Shown here in pieces: positions 48,168 to 56,628 of a stretch of DNA of 64,000 nucleotides. Location of the stretch: assembly GCF_900177675.1 (NCBI RefSeq), contig NZ_FXWM01000001.1, forward strand, positions 4,845,001-4,909,000. Reading direction: 5' to 3'. The position numbers were made by a program, and so were the translations under genes. The notes beneath the pieces are model-generated. The model did no database searches. It was given only the letters and a program-made list of their open reading frames with translations, and was not told where the DNA came from. Origin of the DNA: Bacillus sp. OV166 (lineage in GTDB: Bacteria > Bacillota > Bacilli > Bacillales > Cytobacillaceae). Position 1 is the first letter of the stretch. Every line of letters begins with the position of its first letter.

Positions 48168-49289
48168 TTATTGATTTGCCACTTCATCGATAATCGCAAG
48201 AGTCATTTCTGCAAGCTTATACAATTCTTCAACCGGCATGCGTTCGTTTGTGGTATGGATTTCTTCATAGCCGACAGCAAGATTGACCGTTGGAATATTA
48301 AACCCAGCAAAAACGTTGGCATCACTGCCGCCGCCGCTATGCTGTAGTTCACAGCTGCGCCCAATTTTTGCCGCGGCCTTGCGAGCCACTTCTACGACAT
48401 GATCGCCTTCGCCAAATTTAAAGCCTGGATACATGATTTCCACATCTACCTCAGCTCTGCCGCCCATTTGTGCTGCAACTGTTTCAAATGCATCCTTCAT
48501 TTTGCTTACTTGGGCCTGCATTTTTTCAGGTATAAGCGAACGTGCCTCCGCTAAAATATCAACACGGTCACAAACGATGTTAGTTGCCTGACCGCCTTCA
48601 AACCTGCCAATGTTTGCTGTGGTTTCGTGATCAATTCTTCCTAATGGCATCTTCGCAATCGATTTTGCGGCAATTGTAATCGCGGAAACTCCTTTTTCAG
48701 GAGCCACACCGGCATGAGCTGTTTTACCGTAAATAACTGTTTTTACCTTTGCTTGTGTGGGAGCAGCTACAACTACGTTACCAACTAAGCCATCACTATC
48801 CAGTGCGTAGCCAAATTTTGCTTTCATCAATGAAGAATCAAGTGCTTTTGCACCTACAAGACCTGATTCTTCTCCGACAGTGATGACAAATTGAATCAAA
48901 CCATGAGGTAGATTTTGTTCTTTTAATTGACGAATGGTTTCAAGCATGACAGAAATACCTGTTTTATCATCTGCCCCTAAGATCGTGGTGCCATCTGTAA
49001 CCACATAACCATCTTTAATCGATGGTTTCACACCTTTAGCAGGTGTAACAGTATCCATATGACAGGTAAAATAAATCGGGTCAACACCTTCTTTAGTTGC
49101 CGCAAGCGTGCAAACTAGATTCCCTGCACCATGGCCTGTTACAGCAGTGGTATCATCTTCAAAAACCTCGAGACCTAACTCAGTAAATTTTTGTTTTAAT
49201 ACCTTTGCAATTTCAGTCTCGAATTTTGTTTCTGAGTCAATTTGCACAAGTTCTAAAAATTCATTCAACAGACGTTCCTGATTAACCAT
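48168..49289 (-). CDS. yqjE: M20 metallopeptidase YqjE (PepT-like)
   Basis: A di-zinc M20 peptidase of 373 aa. The start is the ATG at 49289, eight bases after GGAGGG; a longer frame runs into the upstream repeat and is rejected. Metal motifs: TCHMDTV (H, D), ADDKTG (D), GEESGLVGA (EE) and the C-terminal HSGGGSDANVF. This is the tripeptidase T-like branch; peptide specificity is unknown. Confidence 0.92.
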   Translation of the reverse strand: MVNQERLLNEFLELVQIDSETKFETEIAKVLKQKFTELGLEVFEDDTTAVTGHGAGNLVCTLAATKEGVDPIYFTCHMDTVTPAKGVKPSIKDGYVVTDGTTILGADDKTGISVMLETIRQLKEQNLPHGLIQFVITVGEESGLVGAKALDSSLMKAKFGYALDSDGLVGNVVVAAPTQAKVKTVIYGKTAHAGVAPEKGVSAITIAAKSIAKMPLGRIDHETTANIGRFEGGQATNIVCDRVDILAEARSLIPEKMQAQVSKMKDAFETVAAQMGGRAEVDVEIMYPGFKFGEGDHVVEVARKAAAKIGRSCELQHSGGGSDANVFAGFNIPTVNLAVGYEEIHTTNERMPVEELYKLAEMTLAIIDEVANQ

Positions 49290-49323
49290 TATATTGACCC
49301 TCCATGTTATGTAATCACTAATT

Positions 49324-49446
49324 GTCCAGCTCCAGCGCCCTAGGGGCTCGAGGTCATAAGCCAAGCCGTCAAGAAGGTTAAAGTGCAACCTTCTCGCCGG
49401 CTCGTCTTATGCTTGTCGCCCCTGGACAAGGCGCTTCCGCTTTTCT
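49324..49446. repeat. Structured interspersed repeat, second family
   Basis: A repeat of about 120 bp: CCAGCTCCAGCGCCCTAGGG at the left, inner arms GAGGTCATAAGCCAAGCCG / CGGCTCGTCTTATGCTTG, a central hairpin AGAAGGTT/AACCTTCT and a right end AAGGCGCTTCCGCTTTTCT. Almost the whole length can fold. Its right end is echoed in the relics at 17150, 22737 and 36544. It is placed between yqjE and the carboxylase gene. Confidence 0.85.
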
Positions 49447-49514
49447 TATATCAGTATACCTCTTTCTTATTCATATCATCAAATGAAAGAGCAGGACGTC
49501 AACTTCAAATTATA

Positions 49515-51065
49515 CTATAGTGGAATATTCCCATGTTTTTTGTAAGGTCTTGACTCTTTTTTATTTCTAAGCATTTCTAATCCCTGCACTATTTTCAATC
49601 TTGTTTCTCTTGGGTCGATGACATCATCGACCATGCCTCTGCTCGCCGCCACATAAGGATTGGCAAACTTTTCACGGTATTCATCGATTTTTTGCTGCCT
49701 GGTCTGTTCAGGATCTTCGCTATTATTAATTTCCTTGGCAAAAATGATATTGGCAGCCCCTTGTGGACCCATAACAGCGATTTCTGCATTGGGCCAAGCA
49801 AATACCAAGTCAGCACCAATAGACTTACTATTTAACGCCACATAGGCACCGCCATATGCTTTTCTTAAAATAACCGTCAATTTAGGAACTGTCGCCTCGG
49901 AATAGGCAAATAATATTTTAGCTCCATGGCGAATGATTCCCCCGTGTTCCTGTTTAACTCCCGGGAAGAAGCCTGTAACATCTTCAAACGTTATGATAGG
50001 GATATTAAAAGAATCACAGGTCCGGATAAACCGAGCCGCCTTATCAGAGGAATCAATATCTAAGCCGCCAGCCATGACCCTAGGCTGATTACAGACAAGC
50101 CCTACTGATTCACCTTTGATACGTGCAAAGCCAACGACAATATTTCTAGCAAAGTCCTTATGAATTTCCATGAACGAGTCCTCGTCAACAACTTGCTCAA
50201 TGACTTTTCGGACATCGTATGGACGAACGGCATCGAAAGGAATAACCTCCAGTAAGTCAGGACGGTAGTCTTCTTCCTCCTGCACCTCAGATCTTGGAGG
50301 TTTCTCTTCATTATTCTGTGGTAGGTAACTCAAAAGCCTGCGGACGTTCTGTAACACCTCTACTTCCGAATCGGAATGAAAATGGGCATTCCCGCTAATG
50401 GAGCTATGTACATTTGCACCGCCAAGTTCTTCAGCTGATATTTTCTCCCCTGTCACTGTTTCGATGACCTTAGGACCCGTAATAAACATTTGACTCGTTT
50501 TTTCGACCATAAACACAAAATCAGTAATTGCTGGTGAATAGACGGCACCACCTGCACACGGGCCTAAGATTACTGAGATTTGCGGAATCACACCGGAATA
50601 AATGGCATTTCGGTAAAAAATATGCCCGTATCCATCTAACGATACGACACCTTCTTGAATACGCGCTCCGCCAGAGTCATTTAAACCGATAAAAGGTGCC
50701 CCATTTTTCGCTGCTAAATCCATCACATTCGCAATCTTCTTGGCATGCATTTCACCCAATGCACCGCCAAAAACTGTAAAATCTTGCGAAAAAAGATAAA
50801 TGGGCCGGCCATTTACTTTCCCGTAACCAGTCACTACCCCGTCCCCTGGGCCCTTTTGTTCATCGAGACCAAAATCATTGGTACGGTGTTCAATAAAGGG
50901 ATTTAATTCAAAAAACGTCCCTTTGTCTACCAAAAGATCGATTCTTTCTCTCGCCGTCAATTTTCCTTTTTCATGCTGCTTCTCAATTCGCTCGTCACCG
51001 CCACCGAGTTCAACCTCGCGACGTTTATCATACAACTCATTTATTTTTTCAAAGATGTCTATCAT
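49515..51065 (-). CDS. yqjD: Propionyl-CoA/acyl-CoA carboxylase beta subunit (carboxyltransferase)
   Basis: The carboxyltransferase subunit of a biotin-dependent acyl-CoA carboxylase, probably making methylmalonyl-CoA from propionyl-CoA. The 516-aa product has the two crotonase-like halves. Motifs include DSGGARIQEGV, GPCAGGAVYSPAITDF, DVTGFFPG and RKAYGGAYVALNSK. It directly abuts the methylmalonyl-CoA epimerase gene, supporting the propionate pathway. No biotin carboxylase or biotin carrier subunit is in the window. A decarboxylase alpha subunit (MmdA) is the alternative. Confidence 0.88.
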   Translation of the reverse strand: MIDIFEKINELYDKRREVELGGGDERIEKQHEKGKLTARERIDLLVDKGTFFELNPFIEHRTNDFGLDEQKGPGDGVVTGYGKVNGRPIYLFSQDFTVFGGALGEMHAKKIANVMDLAAKNGAPFIGLNDSGGARIQEGVVSLDGYGHIFYRNAIYSGVIPQISVILGPCAGGAVYSPAITDFVFMVEKTSQMFITGPKVIETVTGEKISAEELGGANVHSSISGNAHFHSDSEVEVLQNVRRLLSYLPQNNEEKPPRSEVQEEEDYRPDLLEVIPFDAVRPYDVRKVIEQVVDEDSFMEIHKDFARNIVVGFARIKGESVGLVCNQPRVMAGGLDIDSSDKAARFIRTCDSFNIPIITFEDVTGFFPGVKQEHGGIIRHGAKILFAYSEATVPKLTVILRKAYGGAYVALNSKSIGADLVFAWPNAEIAVMGPQGAANIIFAKEINNSEDPEQTRQQKIDEYREKFANPYVAASRGMVDDVIDPRETRLKIVQGLEMLRNKKESRPYKKHGNIPL

Positions 51066-51479
51066 TTACCCCTTCATCCCCTTCTTCTCACAGAGTTCAA
51101 ATAAAACCCCAGATGTTGATTTTGGATGCATAAAAGCAATGTTTGCTCCTCCAGCACCAGGTCTTGGCTGATCATCTATCATTCGAATCCCTTTTTCTTT
51201 CATTTCGCTAATTCTTTCTTTAATCGATACAACACCAAGTGCAACATGGTGGATGCCCTCACCGCGTTTTTCGATAAATTTAGCAATGGTACTTTCTTCC
51301 GACGTAGGCTCAAGCAGTTCGAGTTTTGTACCTCCTGCCTCTAAAAAGGCCACTCTTACTAGTTGAGTTTCAACCTCTTCAATTCCAAGCAATGGTAGAT
51401 TCAATACATCAGTATAGAAAGGAAGCGAATGTTCAAGTGATCTTACGGCAATTCCAATATGGTCGACCTTCTTAATCAT
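51066..51479 (-). CDS. mce: Methylmalonyl-CoA epimerase
   Basis: The enzyme interconverts (2S)- and (2R)-methylmalonyl-CoA so that the mutase can act. The 137-aa vicinal-oxygen-chelate protein has two beta-alpha-beta-beta-beta modules. Likely metal ligands are H7 (KVDHIGIAV), H77/H78 (GIHHVAL) and E128 (GVLFELCE). Its stop codon abuts the ATG of the carboxyltransferase gene (no gap), so the two are translated as a coupled pair. Corresponds to yqjC of B. subtilis. Confidence 0.92.
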   Translation of the reverse strand: MIKKVDHIGIAVRSLEHSLPFYTDVLNLPLLGIEEVETQLVRVAFLEAGGTKLELLEPTSEESTIAKFIEKRGEGIHHVALGVVSIKERISEMKEKGIRMIDDQPRPGAGGANIAFMHPKSTSGVLFELCEKKGMKG

Positions 51480-51640
51480 TATTATCCCTCTGTTCTAAAA
51501 ATTAAATTTAATTCGACAATTATCTTATTCGTGAAAAAGTTCATAAATCCTTCCTAAATTACTTAGTTGTTCCGTTGTTCATTTTTGATTTTCCTTGTAC
51601 AATAGATATAAAGCACCAAAATGTTAAGGAGGTACCCATA

Positions 51641-51739
51641 ATGAAAAGTAAGAAAACGAGAAAAATCATTGTTTATTTAATGTTATTCGCTATGCTTGCC
51701 TCAACTCTCCTAATCGGAATTGGTACATTTCTATCATAA
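51641..51739 (+). CDS. prli42: Prli42-type stressosome-associated microprotein, 32 aa
   Basis: A tiny membrane protein with a strong AAGGAGGT site. A basic N-terminus (MKSKKTRK) precedes one transmembrane helix (IIVYLMLFAMLASTLLIGIG) and the end TFLS. The pattern matches Prli42, which in Listeria anchors the stressosome through RsbR. The match is by recollection of the family. Its downstream terminator is the target of the second IS1182 copy. Confidence 0.82.
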   Translation: MKSKKTRKIIVYLMLFAMLASTLLIGIGTFLS

Positions 51740-51752
51740 ATATACAAAAGGA

Positions 51753-51779
51753 AGGGACTGTTCTAATTGAACAGTCCCT
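51753..51779. repeat. 27-bp palindromic direct repeat, left flank of IS copy 2 (terminator)
   Basis: Perfect palindrome arms AGGGACTGTTC / GAACAGTCCCT (11 bp) around TAATT. It is exactly repeated at 53518-53544. It is the intrinsic terminator of prli42 and, on the other strand, of the YkuD gene (T-rich CCTTCCTTTTG tail). Confidence 0.9.
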
Positions 51780-51878
51780 CAGATTGTAGACAAAAGGCAT
51801 TCGAATGAGCCCATTCGGATGCCTTTTTATTGGATTTTTGCTCATAAGAGCAAAATTTAGACCTACCTTTGACTATTA

Positions 51879-53249
51879 TTACGCCAATTCTGGACCTTTC
51901 CACGTCCAGCTGGCCATCTTTTTCAAGTTCATGGCAGCAAAAGTAAGCATCGCTTGCATGGACAATTTTTTTAAGCCTCTTAAGGTTGTCCAACGCATAC
52001 CATGCTTTTCCTTAGCATCCGCAAAGACCCGTTCAATCGTTTCTTTACGTCTTGCGTAAATGCTTTTATTTTCTTGTGTGTGACGAAGATGATCGGCTTC
52101 TTCTATGTAATGTTCCCAAACATGTCGCTCAATCAATTTTTTATGTTCTTTACTCTGCGTGCATTCTGAAAGTAAAGGACAATTTTGGCACTCAAACGGA
52201 TTAGAGAAGTATTGACGCTTTCCATTCTTCGTCGTCGTTGCATATTTCAGTATTTGTCCTTGCGGACAGATATAACAATCGTAGTATTCATCATAAATAT
52301 ACTCATGTTTTTTCATATAACCGTCCTTCGTACGAGGTCGTGTATATGGTAATGCAGGAGTCATATCATTTTCAATTACGAATTGAGCAATAGCAGGTGT
52401 TTTGTATCCAGCATCAGCAGCAACAGCTTCAGGTTTCCCGTGTTTTTCAATGACCTTCTCAAGTAGTGGCTCGAAAATGACGCTATCATGGATATTCCCC
52501 GGGGTTACAATTGCACCCAAAACAAAACCATTTCGATCCGAAGCCGCATGAAATGAATATGCGAACTGTTTCGTTCGCTCATCCTTTACGTAATAACCAC
52601 TTTCTGGGTCAGTGGTACTTTCTTTAATTTCCTTTAATTCTTCTTTTTCAAATTTATCTGGAGGAAATGGCTTTTTTCCGTGATCATCCCGGTCTTTATT
52701 AATCTCTTCTTGTAGACGTGTTTCATAAACCTTCGATTCCTTTCGAACTACTTTCTTTTCAAATTTACGCTTATTTGCACTAGCTTTAACATGTGTAGAA
52801 TCAATAAATACGTGCTCGCTACTAATCAATTTCTTTTCTGAGGCTTCCTTTAAAATACGATAGAATATCTGTTCAAATAAATCAGTATCCTTAAAGCGTC
52901 GCTCGTAGTTTTTACCAAACGTTGAAAAGTGAGGTACCTTATCATAAAAACCAAAGCCGAGAAACCAACGATATGCCATATTCGTTTCGATTTCTGCAAT
53001 GGTTTGACGCATAGAGCGAATACCGAAGGTATATTGAATGAAAGCCATCTTTATCAATACCACAGGGTCAATACTCGGACGTCCCCGTTCAGATGAGTAC
53101 ATATCTTGAACAAGTGAATAGATAAATGAAAAATCAATAGCAGCTTCTATCTTACGAACCAAGTGGTTCGCGGGTACAACTTGTTCTAAAGCTATCATTT
53201 CTATTTGATCACGATTCATCTGTGTATTTTTAGTTAGCATTTCATCCAC
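51879..53249 (-). CDS. IS1182-family DDE transposase, copy 2
   Basis: A 456-aa transposase identical to that at 3104-4474 except Val for Ala at residue 174 (GCC to GTC on the coding strand). Candidate DDE residues D150, D279 and E406 and the five-cysteine cluster are conserved. A terminator lies between its stop and the left end of the element, equivalent to 3017-3053. Confidence 0.95.
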   Translation of the reverse strand: MDEMLTKNTQMNRDQIEMIALEQVVPANHLVRKIEAAIDFSFIYSLVQDMYSSERGRPSIDPVVLIKMAFIQYTFGIRSMRQTIAEIETNMAYRWFLGFGFYDKVPHFSTFGKNYERRFKDTDLFEQIFYRILKEASEKKLISSEHVFIDSTHVKASANKRKFEKKVVRKESKVYETRLQEEINKDRDDHGKKPFPPDKFEKEELKEIKESTTDPESGYYVKDERTKQFAYSFHAASDRNGFVLGAIVTPGNIHDSVIFEPLLEKVIEKHGKPEAVAADAGYKTPAIAQFVIENDMTPALPYTRPRTKDGYMKKHEYIYDEYYDCYICPQGQILKYATTTKNGKRQYFSNPFECQNCPLLSECTQSKEHKKLIERHVWEHYIEEADHLRHTQENKSIYARRKETIERVFADAKEKHGMRWTTLRGLKKLSMQAMLTFAAMNLKKMASWTWKGPELA

Positions 53250-53318
53250 CTCATCTATATGTCTGTATCTTAATTATACAAAGGACTGATTTAAAGGTCA
53301 TTATTGATTTTAAAACTT

Positions 53319-53448
53319 GTTGATTGGAGCGGAAGGCGCGAAGACTCCTGCGGGAGTACGGAGCAGGGGAGACCCCGCAGGCGCTTAAGCGCCGAGGAGG
53401 CTCCCCGCTACGCCCGCGGAAAGCGAAGCGCCTGGAGCGCAAATCAAC
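53319..53448. repeat. GC-rich structured repeat inside IS copy 2
   Basis: Identical to 4544-4673 as far as compared, showing that the repeat travels as part of the element. Confidence 0.9.
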
Positions 53449-53517
53449 AAACAATTTAACAAAGACATAAAAAAGACTGCCGGCAAACCCAAGTTTTTCG
53501 GATTTGTCGACAGTCTG

Positions 53518-53544
53518 AGGGACTGTTCTAATTGAACAGTCCCT
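53518..53544. repeat. 27-bp palindromic direct repeat, right flank of IS copy 2
   Basis: Identical to 51753-51779, lying 4 bp beyond the stop codon of the YkuD-domain gene. The hairpin is preserved. Confidence 0.9.
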
Positions 53545-53548
53545 TTCC

Positions 53549-54070
53549 CTATTGTATTGCCCCATTATCTTTGGCAAGTGCCTCAAATGATTTTTTTGAA
53601 GAGATAACTAATACCTTTGTTCCAAGTGGAATTAACGGAAAAAGAGACGTAACGACCTCATTCTGTGTGCGAATACAGCCTTGAGAGACGTATTTCCCAA
53701 TGGATGCAGGCTGATTTGTCCCATGAATGCCATAGGTTCTGCCATCTGTTCCTTTCGCATCAAAGCCAATCCATCTGGCCCCTAGTGGATTCTTAGGATC
53801 CCCTCCAGAAATATTCCCTTTTCGAAAATAAGGCTCTTTTGCCTTTACCGTGATAGTGAAAAGACCTTCCGGAGTTAATTCTTGGGTTTTACCCGTCCCG
53901 ACACTTACAACTGTTTGGACTTTATTTTCATCAATAAACGCCATTTCATTGTTGCTTTTGTTAACAATAACAAATGGATCGCCTGGCATAGGGTTTGGCC
54001 CCAACGGCCAAAATGGTGAAATGAAAAAAGCAATCAGGATTGGCGATAAGATTTTTATCAAAGCAGCCAC
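53549..54070 (-). CDS. L,D-transpeptidase (YkuD/ErfK) domain protein
   Basis: A 173-aa secreted protein with a signal or anchor helix (about 4-24) and one YkuD catalytic domain. The signature is complete: H116 (GIHGTNQP) and catalytic C132 with R134 (SQGCIR). It would form 3-3 cross-links or attach proteins in peptidoglycan. There is no LysM domain. It lies 14 bp after yqjA on the same strand, suggesting co-transcription. The precise B. subtilis counterpart is not certain. Confidence 0.9.
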   Translation of the reverse strand: MAALIKILSPILIAFFISPFWPLGPNPMPGDPFVIVNKSNNEMAFIDENKVQTVVSVGTGKTQELTPEGLFTITVKAKEPYFRKGNISGGDPKNPLGARWIGFDAKGTDGRTYGIHGTNQPASIGKYVSQGCIRTQNEVVTSLFPLIPLGTKVLVISSKKSFEALAKDNGAIQ

Positions 54071-54084
54071 CTGCCTTTTTTTTC

Positions 54085-55080
54085 CTAGTTTGCTTCAATC
54101 TTTTTCTGTTCATACACTTTTGAAGAAGTTTTTATTCCTTTAAACGAACTTTTTATAATCAGATAGTCATTCATTTCATTTACTAGTTGAAGTAAGGCTG
54201 CTCTCGTTTCAAATTCTTCTCTTGTCTTTGGGAGCTCCATTTCCTCAAATTCCTTTTTCATTTCTCTTAATTTTTCAATATAAATATGAGCTGTATTTCC
54301 AGGATGAACATTCTCAGAAAGTTCTTCCAGAAACTCAGCTACCATATGCCCTTGCTTTACTGTACGCGTAATGGAGGTGACAATCGGTAAGATACGTTCG
54401 ATAATTTCAAATTGCTTCCCTCGCATTTTAAAATAATGAAAATATAAATTGTCATCTCGTAAAAAATGGTTTTCAACATCCTGAAGAGCTAGCGTTATCG
54501 CTTCATCTAGTAAACGAGCACTAACCGTAATCTCTTTTCCATCCCAATTACTATCTCCCGTCCGTAAATAACATACCATTTCACAGAAAATGATTTTAAA
54601 ATTCTCCTCAATTTCGCTTTGATAGTCCTTTAATTTTTTATCAACGCTCGGCATATAAAGATTAATCAGTAGTGCCACGCCAATTCCAATCGTGATCACT
54701 CCAAGTTCATTTAAAAAAATTGCCAGGGAGATTTTCTCCGCCATATAAATATGTAAAATAATGACACTGCTTGTCACAATACCATCCGGCGCTTTCAGCA
54801 TCACAATCGTCGGTATAAAGAAAAATAACATGATCCCAATAACAATTGGGTGATAGGAGATTCCCTCAAAAAATATAGCCGAAAACGGCATCGCTAATAC
54901 ACAGGCTAAAAATCGATCTCCTGCTGTTCGGAGCGATCTCCGCTTCGTCACCTGAATACATAAAATGGTTAATATTCCAGCGGAAGCAAAATTATCCAGC
55001 CCAAGCTGCTGCGCAATTAAAATCGAAATAGCAGTACCAACAGCTGTTTTAATTGTTCGGTAGCCAATGCGAAATTTCAT
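54085..55080 (-). CDS. yqjA: YqjA, aromatic acid exporter-like membrane protein
   Basis: A 331-aa protein with an N-terminal half of about six membrane segments (ArAE_1, DUF939-type; starts MKFRIGYRTIKTAVGTAISI). The cytoplasmic C-terminal half is helical (about 150-330). It is related to FusC/AaeB-type exporters; the substrate is unknown. It matches B. subtilis YqjA in length and place, next to the art operon. Confidence 0.88.
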   Translation of the reverse strand: MKFRIGYRTIKTAVGTAISILIAQQLGLDNFASAGILTILCIQVTKRRSLRTAGDRFLACVLAMPFSAIFFEGISYHPIVIGIMLFFFIPTIVMLKAPDGIVTSSVIILHIYMAEKISLAIFLNELGVITIGIGVALLINLYMPSVDKKLKDYQSEIEENFKIIFCEMVCYLRTGDSNWDGKEITVSARLLDEAITLALQDVENHFLRDDNLYFHYFKMRGKQFEIIERILPIVTSITRTVKQGHMVAEFLEELSENVHPGNTAHIYIEKLREMKKEFEEMELPKTREEFETRAALLQLVNEMNDYLIIKSSFKGIKTSSKVYEQKKIEAN

Positions 55081-55100
55081 AGTAATCTCCCCAAAATAGA

Positions 55101-55133
55101 AAAAATAAAAAGATGATCGATTAGACCATCTTT
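55101..55133 (-). terminator. Terminator downstream of the art operon
   Basis: AAAGATGGTC / GATCATCTTT stem (one wobble), TAATC loop, then TTTATTTTTT on the minus strand, 59 bp beyond artR. Confidence 0.85.
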
Positions 55134-55191
55134 AGCATATCCCTATTAAAGCATTTTTTGCAAGAAATCCTGATAATAAAGATTGATTCTA

Positions 55192-55914
55192 CTACAATAC
55201 TTTCTCTAAAAAGTCCTTTGCTCTGCTTGTCCGAGGGTTATTAAAAAATTCATTAGGAGAGCCTTCTTCTAGTAATACCCCTTCATCAAGGAAAATAATC
55301 CGGTCGGAAACCTCACGAGCAAATCCCATTTCATGTGTTACGATGGCCATAGTCATTCCTGAATGAGCAAGGTCCTTCATAACATTGAGTACTTCCTTGA
55401 CCATTTCTGGGTCAAGCGCTGAAGTAGGCTCATCAAATAACATTAACTTCGGTTCCATGGCAAGGGCACGCGCTATGGCAACACGCTGCTTCTGTCCACC
55501 TGATAAATTATTCGGATAGGCTTTTTCTTTTTCGGTAAGCCCCACACGAGCTAACAATTCGCGCGCTTTTTTTTCAGCAAGTTCTCGCGATTCCCCTTTT
55601 ACTTTCATCGGAGCATAGGTTAAGTTTTCCAAAACCGACAGATGTGGAAATAAATAAAAGTGTTGAAAAACCATACCGATTTGTTCACGAACTTTCATTA
55701 TATTTGTTTTGCTATCAGTAATCTCTTGATTATTAATCCAAACTTTCCCTTGCGTTGGTGTCTCTAATAAATTTAAACAGCGTAAAAAAGTGGATTTACC
55801 AGATCCTGATGGTCCAATAATCGAAACTACTTCCCCACTATCAATATTGGTTGAGATATTTTTTAACACTTCGTTATTGCCAAATTGTTTATAGAGGTTT
55901 TCTACTTTAATCAC
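55192..55914 (-). CDS. artR: Arginine/polar amino acid ABC transporter, ATPase
   Basis: A 240-aa ABC ATPase of the polar amino acid uptake type. Walker A is GPSGSGKST (34-42), the signature LSGGQKQR lies near residue 137, Walker B is LMLFDEPTSALD and the switch His is in VTHEM. It overlaps artQ by 8 bp. The artPQR (yqiXYZ) order, and the ARG box upstream of artP, point to arginine. Confidence 0.93.
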   Translation of the reverse strand: MIKVENLYKQFGNNEVLKNISTNIDSGEVVSIIGPSGSGKSTFLRCLNLLETPTQGKVWINNQEITDSKTNIMKVREQIGMVFQHFYLFPHLSVLENLTYAPMKVKGESRELAEKKARELLARVGLTEKEKAYPNNLSGGQKQRVAIARALAMEPKLMLFDEPTSALDPEMVKEVLNVMKDLAHSGMTMAIVTHEMGFAREVSDRIIFLDEGVLLEEGSPNEFFNNPRTSRAKDFLEKVL

Positions 55915-56566
55915 TGTACTTCAGCCTCCGTTCAAACCGTTTCCCTGCCAAAGTCAGCACCATTACTAAGATCCAATAGATAAATCCAACAAAGATTAAT
56001 GGTTCAAAATTACGATAAGTATCCGCTCCGACAACTTGCGCACGACGCATCAAATCTAGATAACCAATCGTAGAAACGATTGCTGATTCTTTTGTTAAGG
56101 TAATAAACTCATTCATCAATGCAGGTAAGATATTTTTTAGTGCTTGAGGTAAGATTAGGTCCTTCATCATGAGACGATAAGGAACACCTAGTGCTTGTGC
56201 TGCTTCGGTTTGACCTTTATCAACCGCTTGAATTCCGGCTCTGATAATTTCCGAAACATAGGCGGATGAATTTAAGCCAAAAGCTAAGATTGATGATAAA
56301 AATGGTGAGATGTCATACCCCGTTAATTGCGGGATCGCAAAATAGATTAGCATTAATTGTAAAATTAATGGTGTCCCACGAAAAATAGATGTATATGCAT
56401 CACCAAACCAATTTAATGCTTTGTTTCGTGAAATTTTAAACAAAGCTAAAATTGTGCCGAGGATAAAACCTAAAATAATTGAGATAATAACAAATTTTAA
56501 TGTAACCCATATTCCCTCTAAAATAAAAGGAATATAAGGCACAATTTGGCTAAAGTCCAAATTCAT
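55907..56566 (-). CDS. artQ: Arginine/polar amino acid ABC transporter, permease
   Basis: A 219-aa HisMQ-type permease with five membrane segments. The EAA loop EAAQALGVPYRLMMKDLILPQAL (about 140-162) contacts the ATPase. The N-terminus starts MNLDFSQIVPYIPFILEGIW. It is the second gene of artPQR, 62 bp after artP. Confidence 0.93.
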   Translation of the reverse strand: MNLDFSQIVPYIPFILEGIWVTLKFVIISIILGFILGTILALFKISRNKALNWFGDAYTSIFRGTPLILQLMLIYFAIPQLTGYDISPFLSSILAFGLNSSAYVSEIIRAGIQAVDKGQTEAAQALGVPYRLMMKDLILPQALKNILPALMNEFITLTKESAIVSTIGYLDLMRRAQVVGADTYRNFEPLIFVGFIYWILVMVLTLAGKRFERRLKYSD

Positions 56567-56628
56567 GCCTTACACCTCACTTTATAATTTTCTTTGAGTC
56601 ATTAGTCTAGTTGCCATTCATTTTATGC

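Larger units (their letters stand above)
51780..53517 (-). mobile_element. IS1182-family insertion sequence, copy 2
   Basis: It has the same length (1738 bp), the same ends (CAGATTGTAGAC / GTCGACAGTCTG), the same internal repeat and the same orientation as copy 1 at 3005-4742. The one base difference seen in the transposase changes residue 174. It is flanked by 27-bp direct duplications of a terminator palindrome whose sequence differs from that at copy 1, so each palindrome belongs to its site and not to the element. Confidence 0.93.
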
